Part shown: positions 56,366-64,000 of the stretch, piece by piece
How positions within the stretch are numbered: position 1 is the first letter of the stretch
Layout: every line of letters begins with the position of its first letter
Source: Candidula unifasciata
Lineage: Eukaryota; Mollusca; Gastropoda; Stylommatophora; Geomitridae
Assembly (NCBI GenBank): GCA_905116865.2
Contig: CAJHNH020008541.1
Span: forward strand, 173,501 to 237,500
DNA length: 64,000 nucleotides
Direction: 5' to 3'
The notes under the pieces: generated by a model
Told to the model about the DNA's origin: nothing
The model's database searches: none
The model's input: only the letters and a program-made list of their open reading frames with translations
Program-made: the position numbers and the translations under genes

Positions 56366-58020
56366 TTCCGATCCCTTGAGGTTCATTGCTGCAGATATCA
56401 CCCGCCTCCATTCATCTCTCTGGTTAGCCTTCTCTTTCCAGTTGGTGACACCAAGTGTTTGCAGGTCTGTCTGGATATTATATCTTCATCTTCTTCTTGA
56501 TCTACCTCGTGGTCTACGACCATTCATCTCCCTGGTGTATACAGTTTTTACTTCTCTGTCATCTGACATTTTTTCAATACGCCTCAACCATTTCAGTCTA
56601 TAAGCTCTCAGGATGCCAGTGATCAGTAGTGATTAAATCAGATTATGAATTTCGCTGTTCCTTCTCACTTTCCATTCATCGCTGTTTGCTCATTTGATGG
56701 GTCTGAAGATTCGTCGTAAGACTGTGTTCGAAAACCTTTAATGAGGCTTCATCTCTTTTAGTTGTGCTCCAAGCTTTAGAGCCAAATAAAACGACTGGTC
56801 TTATTAAAGTTTTATATATTTTGATCTTGGTGTTGCGAAACAGACACTTTGACTTAAGCAGATGCTGAAGGGCATAGTATACTTTTCTTTTCAGATTGTA
56901 TTCTAGATAGTATTTCTTCTCTCAGCATGTTAGAGCAGTTGAAGTTTGCACCCAAGTACTTATACGTTTCCATTCGTTTGATTTTCATATTATCGACTTG
57001 TATGTGGCCGGAGTTTATATCCTTTTACTGTCTAGTTACTATCATGTATTCTGTCTTATCTTGATTGATAACTAGTCCCATTTTCTGTGCTGATTTTTTT
57101 CAAGACATTCAGTGTTTTAACAGTCTCTAGCTATTTTCCCCAACGATATTAATGTCATCAGCATATCCAAGTATTCTTGTAGTTTCTCCTATAGTACACG
57201 CTTGTTTCAATTTTCTTATATTTTCTTCTAGGGCCAAGTTGAAAAGAAGTGTGGACAGAACATCACCTTGCTTTAAACCAGATATTATTTGAAAATGGTC
57301 TGACTTTCTGCCTTTATATATTTTTATATCACAAGTGTCTTCCATACATAGTTTGGTCATGCTAATAAACTTTTTTGTTATTCCAAAGTCCTTCATAGCA
57401 TTCTGTAAACTGTTTGTATGAACACTATCATTTTAAATCTACAAAAACATTAGGTACATCTTTTCTATATTCCCAATTTTGCTCTGCTATTTGTCGTAAA
57501 ATGAATATCTGATCTATTGTTGATTTGTTCTGTCGGAAACCCGATTGGTAATCTTCCAATATGTCTTCAACGTATGGTTTTAGCCGGTTTAGCAGTACCG
57601 ACAATTGTGTCTCATAGCTTGTAGATAATAGTGATATTCTTCTGTAATTTTCACATTTATACTTGTTTCCTTTCTTTAAAATGGGTATTAACAAAGACAC
57701 TTTCCATTCATGGGGTAATTTCTCTGTCTTCCAAATTAGTTTTATTAATTTATAAATCTTTGCATGTAATGCATGACCACCTTTTTTCAAAAGTTCAGCT
57801 GCAATTCCATCAGCACCAGTTGCTTTATTTTTTTTAAGCCGTGTTATGACATACAGTATTTTTTCAAATTCAGGCTCTTCAATATTTGGTTCCCATGTTA
57901 ATATTTCTTCCTGTGGATGAGTATTAAGTGGGGTTTCACAGTTTAACAGTTCAGCAATGTATTCCTTTCATCTGTAACATTTTCCCTCATTATTATTTAT
58001 CATTGTTCCCATTGTGATCT
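56365..58020 (-). mobile_element. LINE reverse-transcriptase relic, longest in the window
   Basis: Minus-strand order: ATGADGIAAELLKKGG (about 57800), LPHEWKVSLLIPILKKGNKY and ENYRRISLLSTSYE (57640-57720), YQSGFRQNKSTIDQIFILRQ (about 57500-57560), VFVDLK, a frameshift near 57430, KDFGITKKFISM, ISGLKQGDVLSTLLFNLALE, then LGYADDINIV with the catalytic YADD at 57154-57165. Beyond this come stop-rich FKYLG-, YGSETW- and GRPRRRW-like relics, ending in ERWRRVISAAMNLKGSEC and (AAG)n. The endonuclease domain is absent. The terminal motif matches 13790-14512. Product if intact: reverse transcriptase for target-primed integration. Confidence 0.9.
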
Positions 58021-58029
58021 TTTAAACTA

Positions 58030-58495
58030 TAAAGGCCTTGCTCTTACCTTCCTTCCCTAATTTGTCTTTCCTTTGTCTTCTTCCTTCTTTATTTTCTTCC
58101 CTCTTTTTGCCTTCTTTCCTCCTTCATTCTTTCGGTCCTTCCTCATTTTTACCTTCCTCCCTTCCTTATTTCTTTCTTCTTTCCATCCTTTTTTTCCTTC
58201 CTTGTTCTTTCAATTTTTCGTTCCTTCCTCTTCTCTCTTATTCTTTCTCATTCTACTTCCTCCTCCTCCTTTTTCTTTTTTTCTTCCTCTTCTTCTTCTT
58301 TTTCCTTTTCTTCTTCTTCTTTTTCTTTTTCCGTTTCTTTTTCCTTTTCCTTTTCTTTTTCCTTTTCCTTTTCTTTTTCCTTTTCTTTTTCTTTTTCCTT
58401 TTCTTCATCTTCTTCTTTTTCTTCTTCTTCTTTTTCTTCTTCTTCTTCTTTTTTTTTTTCTTCTTACTCATTTTTTTTTTTTACTTCTACATCGT
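58030..58495. repeat. Polypyrimidine tract, about 460 bp
   Basis: CTTCCTTCC words grade into TTCTTTTTC and TTCTTC arrays. It abuts the 5' side of the LINE at 56365-58020. Confidence 0.92.
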
Positions 58496-58499
58496 TTAC

Positions 58500-59050
58500 T
58501 TCGACCCGTCTAATTAATTATGAAAATAGTCCACACACAATTCCCAGTTCATTCTTCTTCCTCCCACCTACCTAACTATCATTATGGTATATTAATCCAT
58601 CAGTTAAGTATCAATCCCAATAAACTGTCTGTCTCGTCTGTTTGACTTCCTGTCATTCTTGTTCGTCACAGACAGTATCTGTGCGTCACTTTCTTATTCA
58701 TAGATTATATCTGTGGCTGCCTTCATCATTATTCCAGTATGTGCTTCCTGTGTGTGTTTGCGTCGTCTGTGTATTGCAGTGTCTGTATGTGTATGTTGGT
58801 GTATGTATGTGTATGTGTGTTTATGTGTATGTGTGTGTGTATGTGTGTGTGCACGCGCGTACCTAACTGCGGGTATGTTTGTAATTATAACAGTATAATG
58901 ACATTAATAACGGAAATCAGTAGGTGCCAGGTTATAGGTTAAGGCGACCCCCGTCAGATGCAGACAACACTACCGACCCAGTACCGATTGGTCTAAAAAT
59001 ATGAGTCTGCCATGAATGAGTGAATTTAAGAATGAATTATTGAATGAATG
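58500..59050. other. Intergenic DNA with GT-rich patch and SINE-1 scrap
   Basis: A GTGTATGT-rich patch lies at 58745-58860. CCGACCCAGTACCGATTGGT CTAAAAATATGAGTCTG at 58973-59009 matches part of the SINE-1 tail. Confidence 0.4.
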
Positions 59051-59130
59051 AATCGATGAATGAAGGACATCACTGCATTCAAAACATTCCAACACGTCCT
59101 CATACTCCCTCTTTAGTAGCCAACGAAGAT
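59050..59130 (-). mobile_element. LINE-R terminal scrap
   Basis: The minus strand CGTTGGCTACTAAAGAGGGA and GAATGTTTTGAATGCAG correspond to the RWLLKMRTE ... ECPECCDV tail. About 70 bp only. Confidence 0.4.
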
Positions 59131-59394
59131 AATTTTATAATAACTATATATATGGCCCTACCTACACACTCGGTGATTTAATACCCATTTTATACATTTA
59201 TGCCCAGTTTGCCCACAACCGCAAGTACATGGGTAAACTATTTAGTTCGTCGATGATTAAATGAAAGTATCATGATATTATAATATATTTGCATAGTTAC
59301 AAAAAAGGAATGAAATTATCATTACCTATTTTAAAACAGGTTATGTATGTATGCTCGTGCCATTTTGAAAAAAAAAAAAAAAAAAATAAAGACT

Positions 59395-59692
59395 TTTTCG
59401 CGTTTGCCGGTTGTCAACTCTGGTCGAAATGTTCTGGTTGTTCGTACACTTCTAGACTCTAGTTCTGTTCCAGAAACTGTTACGTGTACATCCGTTTCAC
59501 ATGTCTGAGTTATTTGCATGCAAGTATGTTGGTTCATTGCCTCTCAGGCAGATAGATGTACTCCGACTTGGAAGGAATCTCACAATTAGTCGATTCTCAC
59601 TACATGCTTTTAGGCAGGCAGTGGGGATATTTCCTGTCTTCACCATAATGGGGCCATGGAACCCACACGGGGGGGGGGGGGGGAGGGGGGGG
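59395..59692 (-). mobile_element. Repeat F with adjoining poly(G) run
   Basis: The reverse complement carries GTGTGGGTTCCATGGCCCCA, CCACTGCCTGCCTAAAAGCA, GAGTACATCTATCTGCCTGA GAGGCAATGAACC, GTTTCTGGAACAGAACTAGA and AGAAGTGTACGAACAACCAG. G runs (59669-59693) lie just outside its 5' end. Confidence 0.8.
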
Positions 59693-59754
59693 GAGAAGCG
59701 AAATGTAGAAGAGAATTGCTAGAGGAAAGAGAGTCTGGGAGAAAGAGAGTCTGG

Positions 59755-59769
59755 GAGAAAGAGAGAGAG

Positions 59770-59815
<46 letters not shown>
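59755..59815. repeat. (GA)n microsatellite
   Basis: GAGAGA with small interruptions at its left side. Confidence 0.95.
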
Positions 59816-59819
<4 letters not shown>

Positions 59820-59821
<2 letters not shown>

Positions 59822-60435
59822 CAGCTTTTAAAGCATTTAGACATTAGTAATACATGTATGGTCACACCTCTAAGAGTGCAATGTAAACACACAGTATAAA
59901 ACACAGAGCGTGTCAATACTGTTCAACTCCTGCTGCCTGAGCAGATAGCAGTACCGCAGGCGAATATCTCACCAGTCGATTCTGTATATTTTCCTTCCTT
60001 TAATCGTGCAAACCTCGCCTACACGCGCCCATTCCTTCCTAACACCTCAGTTCAAAGAACCCATTTCTCAAAGCAAATCTTTCCAACGCTCCATGTATCC
60101 AATCATTCATTGAGGGACCTCCGATGCTATACTTTGTGTTATCGATTTGCCACAAATTGTCATCGAATCCTGTGTTCCTGTTACGCTTTTTGTCTCCTTT
60201 TATTTTAAGCGTCGCTTCCTACTGGTTTCCAATCTGTTCCCGTTCCCTGTGGAGTTTCGGTAAAAAGAAATACCCTCTTCGCAGGGGTAGAATATCTGTC
60301 AAACAGCTTCGTTGGTAGACGAGTAAATCAGACAAAGTAAGCGCAAATGCGGGAAGGTGTAGGTCAGTGGAAGTGAAGACGCGGAAAAAAAAGAGAGAAA
60401 GAAAATGGTTCAGTCAGAATCCTTGTAAAGGATAC
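59820..60435. other. Unannotated intergenic DNA
   Basis: No supported feature. Confidence 0.35.
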
Positions 60436-60439
60436 AACA

Positions 60440-60710
60440 CAGTTACCAAAACAAAAAATTTTTTTTTAATAATTGACCCTCAGATGACGTCACAGGCACG
60501 ATCCATGGTATGTTATATTATGGTATGACCGGGTTTTCTGGCTTTGTGGCGCTTTTAACTACCCCAAAAAATATTTTAACATAACCCCAACCCACCTATA
60601 TTCCACGAGAGAGTGCAACCTAGGTCCCACGACTGCATTCAACCTATCTACTAACTCTTGAAATATTGGACTGTCTGTTTGCGGTGACTTGTTATGAAAG
60701 CACCGAAAAA
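60440..60710 (-). mobile_element. Long-inverted-repeat MITE, copy 2 (diverged)
   Basis: AACCCCAACCCACCTATATT, CCACGAGAGAGTGCAACCTA and GGTCCCACGACTGCATTCAA CCTATCTAC match the reverse complement of the spacer at 16940-17025. CAGATGACGTCACAGGCA and ATATTGGACTGTCTG match inner-arm sequence. The outer arms are poorly kept. Confidence 0.75.
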
Positions 60711-60832
60711 AAAGGAATAAAATGATTTAAAATTATGTGATAATAATGACATGAAAATATATTATTTTGTCTTACTCGAAGCAGACGTTAGGCACGACGT
60801 GTTGCTACAAATCCGTCCCAACATGAGACTCA

Positions 60833-60837
<5 letters not shown>

Positions 60838-60870
<33 letters not shown>
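60838..60870. repeat. (GT)n microsatellite
   Basis: About 16 GT units. Confidence 0.97.
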
Positions 60871-61079
60871 GTTAATTTAAAGCCTCACCCTGGCTGTCGT
60901 TGAGGGGGTGGAGGAGGGGTGAGGGGTTTAACATAACCTATGGGTTGACCGCAGTTTCTAAGACTTGTGCCTATGGGGATTCTCGTCCGAATGGTGGCAC
61001 CGGGTGTTCATCCATCGTCATGCGGTCCTGGTGGGGTTAAACGTCAGCTAGTCAGTCAATGTGTGTTTACAACTAGGCT

Positions 61080-61160
61080 CTTAATTCTAATTTTCACTTA
61101 CGACATGCTTATTAGGAAGGCAGTGGATCGATTCCCCCCCCCCCCCCCCCCCCCCCCTTA
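61080..61160 (-). mobile_element. Repeat F scrap beside a C run
   Basis: The reverse complement reads GAATCGATCCACTGCCTTCC TAATAAGCATGTCGTAAG, matching the CCCACTGCCTCCCCAAAAGC ATGTCGTAAG block at 62428-62458. The C run is at 61135-61157. Confidence 0.55.
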
Positions 61161-61219
61161 AGATGAAACAAACACCAGAATTCGTACAGGACATGAGAAA
61201 CAATACTCAGTAGACCGAA

Positions 61220-61580
61220 ATCAGATCATTTTATTTGCCTAAAGAGTTAAAGAAGAAATATACACCATTAACATTACAGGTAGGGTAATAAAACAATAAC
61301 AGATAAGATCAGATCATGGATAATAGGAGCAGTGGCCGCTTTGGATCAGAAGACAACAGATGAAATGGTTTGGCCATAGAACGCAGATGTTATCAGACAG
61401 TATACCACAGCAAGCAATGATATACAGACCAGGTCGGAAGCGAAGAAGAGGCTGACTATGTAAATCGTGGACAGGGGGAATAACAGAGGCCCTGGGAATT
61501 CTCACTGACAATGCGCACAAACAGGCACTTTTCTATAAATTATACTTCACCTGGACACCGCAAGATAAGATGATGATGAA
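61220..61580 (+). mobile_element. LINE C-terminal fragment with GAT tail
   Basis: Plus frame: RRQQMKWFGHRTQMLSDSIP, QQAMIYRPGRKRRRG, CKSWTGGITEALGILTDNAH, ending near QDKMMMK coded by (GAT)n at 61568-61577. This is the WFGHxxRM...PxGKRxRGRPxxxWxxxITxxL block of LINE reverse transcriptases. Confidence 0.78.
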
Positions 61581-61844
61581 AAACATAAACATTTCTTATA
61601 AGTATATTGCACAGCACGTTTATGACGTGGCATTATGGTAGCCAAAAAAGGGCGCGTGGGATAGATCAAGTACAGAATGCAAAGATACTATTAAAGAAAC
61701 TACAACATACAATGGGAGTGTAGTCGAGGCGGTCACAATAGCAAGAAGTAGATATATTATCTGACGCAAAACCGAAAGCGGTAACAGCAGAAGAAGCGTC
61801 AGCGGCAGCAGCAGCCGCCGAATAAGAAGAAAAAGAAGTAGAAG

Positions 61845-61870
61845 AAGAAGCAGAAGAAGAAGAAGAAGAA

Positions 61871-61940
<70 letters not shown>
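61845..61940. repeat. (GAA)n and (TA)n
   Basis: A GAAGAA patch up to 61870, then about 34 TA units. Confidence 0.97.
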
Positions 61941-61943
<3 letters not shown>

Positions 61944-61944
61944 C

Positions 61945-62370
61945 CAATACTCCTAAAATGAATGGCAATTTTAGATATTAACAGAATATTAACAAGGAGG
62001 CATTTTAGAGGCAAAACATCAGTACTCCCCCTTCATGTGTGCTCCACTCATGAATATTGGATCTGATTTCTGCCCGCTGTAGAAACATGAAAAGAATATT
62101 ACGAAATGTTCCACTGCTTTTCCAAAGTGCCTAAGAATTTTTCGGAAAATGGCGCGCCTGTTTATGGGATGCTTAGTGTCTGTTCGACTGTTTGTGTCGC
62201 TCGGGGAAGTGGATTGGAAAAATGGAGGTCAGTGTGGATTGAAAGCATATCGGGGTGGATTTGACCCATGTTGTTTAGGTGAATACAGAAAACCTAAGGT
62301 CATAGAAAGTTAGAACTGCTGCTAATTTTAATTATTATTTTTATTTAAAATTCTAATTCTAAATCAGTAT
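61945..62370. other. Unannotated intergenic DNA
   Basis: No supported feature. Confidence 0.35.
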
Positions 62371-62374
62371 TGCT

Positions 62375-62690
62375 GCCCCCCCCCCCGTGTGGGTTCCGGG
62401 GCCCTATTGTGGGGAAAACAAGAATAGACCCACTGCCTCCCCAAAAGCATGTCGTAAGAGTCGACTAACTGGGGAGCTTCCTTTGAAGTCGGAGTGCATC
62501 TGCCTGAGAGGCAAGGAACCAACAGTCTGCATTCAATTGAATCAGATCTGCAAAACTGATGCACACGCAACACTCAGGTTCTGGAACAGGACTGCAGTCC
62601 AGAAGTGGACGAACAACCAGAACTTTACACCAGAGTTTACAGCTGGTGAACGCGAAGAAGAAGAAAAAGTATTGCTGCATGGAGGAAAAC
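62375..62690 (+). mobile_element. Repeat F, clearest copy, starting at a C run
   Basis: C10 is followed by GTGTGGGTTCCGGGGCCCTA, CCCACTGCCTCCCCAAAAGC, ATGTCGTAAGAGTCGACTAA, GAGTGCATCTGCCTGAGAGG, CAAGGAACCAACAGTCTGC, GGTTCTGGAACAGGACTGCA, GTCCAGAAGTGGACGAACAA, CCAGAACTTTACACCAGAGT, TTACAGCTGGTGAACGCG, then GAAGAAGAAGAA. Class unknown. The GAA run may be its 3' tail. Confidence 0.85.
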
Positions 62691-62879
62691 ATATAGAATA
62701 CTTGAAAGAATACTAATAAACTACAAACATTCATTAACTGGTGCCTGTGCAGAATAAAGAGAATGAAATATAATGAGTGAAAAACAGTAATGTAGAGCGT
62801 GACTTTGTTGACGGCCTAAGCTCCATAGGAGGACACATGGCGGACGAAGAAGTAATAGTTGTATTATTATTATTAGAAA

Positions 62880-62948
62880 TAGTAGTACTAATAGTAGTAG
62901 TAGTAGTACAGTAGTAGTAGTAGTAGTAGCAGTAGTAGTAGCAGTAGC

Positions 62949-62992
<44 letters not shown>

Positions 62993-63048
62993 CAGCAGCA
63001 GTAGTAGTAGTAGTAGTAGTAGTACTAGTAGTAGTAGTACTAGTAATT
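62880..63048. repeat. (GTA)n array
   Basis: GTA with GCA and ACT variants. A SINE-2 fragment follows directly. Confidence 0.95.
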
Positions 63049-63355
63049 TCCCACTTGTCTATGGGTAGTGAGATCATGCGCCCGTGTGTATTGTCGAGCA
63101 CGTAAAAAATTCCTCGGCAGTTAAGAGTTGATAATAAATTTCTTAGCAGTTGGAAATCGAAAAGTGTATCCCAACGGCGCTGCCAGTGCAAAATTTGGAT
63201 TTCAAAATCTACCAAAAATTTTTCAGGTTCCTCGCCGGTGCTACGGAGCGCTAAGCTACTTCTGACTTAGACTTGAGTTAGAAGTAGAACTAAGCACTTG
63301 AGTTACTACCCTTGTGCCAGGACGCTGATCCGTTGTTCAAACCTCAAACACAAGC
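63045..63355 (+). mobile_element. SINE-2 lacking its tRNA-like head
   Basis: It begins at CTAGTAATTTCCCACTTGTC, then CCCGTGTGTATTGTCGAGCA, AATCGAAAAGTGTATCCCAA CGGCGCTGCC, AGGTTCCTCGCCGGTGCTAC, GACTTAGACTTGAGTTAGAA GTAGAAC and the tail GATCCGTTGTTCAAACC. The head has been replaced by the GTA array. Confidence 0.8.
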
Positions 63356-63416
63356 AAAGTAATATATAAAAACAATTTCGCACGTTGACAGGCAAGTAGG
63401 GATTATGATTATAAAC

Positions 63417-64000
63417 TTTAAACTGCCGACAGTTTGACACCGCATCTGGGATATTGATCAAATAAACTGCCGACAGTTTGACACCGCATCTGGGATATTG
63501 ATCAAATAAACTGCCGACAGTTTGACACCGCATCTGGGATATTGATCAAATAAACTGCCGACAGTTTGACACCGCATCTGGGATATTGATCAAATAAACT
63601 GCCGACAGTGTGACACCGCATCTGGGATATTGATCAAATAAACTGCCGACAGTGTGACACCGCATCTGGGATATTGATCAAATAAACTGCCGACAGTTTG
63701 ACACCGCATCTGGGATATTGATCAAATAAACTGCGGACAGTTTGACACCGCATCTGGGATATTGATCAAATAAACTGCCGACAGTTTGACACCGCCTCTG
63801 GGATATTGATCAAATAAACTGCCGACAGTTTGACACCACATCTGGGATATTGATCAAATAAACTGCCGACAGTTTGACACCGCATCTGGGATATTGATCA
63901 AATAAACTACCGACAGTTTGACACCGCATCTGGGATATTGATCAAATAAACTGCCGACAGTTTGACACCGCATCTGGGATATTGATCAAATAAACTGCCG
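63417..64000. repeat. 44-bp near-homogeneous tandem array, truncated by the window edge
   Basis: The unit is AAATAAACTGCCGACAGTTT plus GACACCGCATCTGGGATATT and GATC. About 13 copies with very few substitutions (for example GTGTGAC at about 63610 and 63655, CGGACAG at about 63734, CACATC at about 63835). It continues past the end of the window. Confidence 0.97.

Overview
This 64 kb window looks like gene-poor, repeat-dominated animal DNA, most likely from a mollusc and probably a gastropod. The reasons are decayed 5'-truncated LINEs with APE-type reverse transcriptase or RNase H remnants, several tRNA-derived SINE families, a mariner, a hAT-type MITE, a Helitron-like element and very heavy micro- and minisatellite content. 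The species assignment is inference. There is no bacterial or viral gene organisation, no rRNA gene and no convincing intact protein-coding gene. Most long open frames are by-products of tandem arrays whose unit length is a multiple of three, or whose composition lacks stop codons.

Left part (1-14.5 kb): AT-rich DNA with a cluster of 3' fragments of one RNase H-bearing LINE (called LINE-R here; 13 pieces across the window). The best is at 5066-6240 and keeps the end of the reverse transcriptase plus most of RNase H. A 36-bp minisatellite (7.7-8.7 kb) leads into two LINE reverse-transcriptase tails. CCAA- and CTAA-rich simple DNA follows (10.95-12.35 kb), then a 47-bp hairpin-unit repeat and a LINE tail carrying an internal 31-bp tandem expansion.

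Middle (15-35 kb): a long-inverted-repeat MITE (16.76-17.26 kb), SINEs of four families, a GTA array, adjoining 17- and 15-bp GC-rich minisatellites (22.3-23.5 kb), a 31-bp minisatellite (25.1-25.7 kb), one candidate orphan exon (28.73-29.02 kb, minus) and a Helitron-like element (32.2-34.1 kb) with internal G-tracts, including a run of about 61 G. It is followed by TA, GA and GATA arrays.

Right part (35-64 kb): kilobase polypyrimidine/polypurine tracts abutting LINE ends, a LINE tail split by a hAT-like MITE with an 8-bp target duplication (39.9-40.8 kb), a 2.4 kb TG/CA-rich alternating array (43.2-45.6 kb), a small fold-back element containing telomere-like TTAGGG motifs (46.22-46.48 kb), further minisatellites, a mariner relic (53.7-54.5 kb), the longest LINE reverse-transcriptase relic (56.4-58.0 kb, minus) and a near-homogeneous 44-bp array that runs off the right edge.

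The sequences are linked by mobilisation and decay rather than by a pathway. LINEs supplied the machinery, and at least one SINE family appears to share its 3' tail with LINE-R. Many tandem arrays start directly at LINE ends, suggesting that retrotransposon tails seeded much of the simple-sequence DNA. All family names are by motif recognition only; no database search was run.
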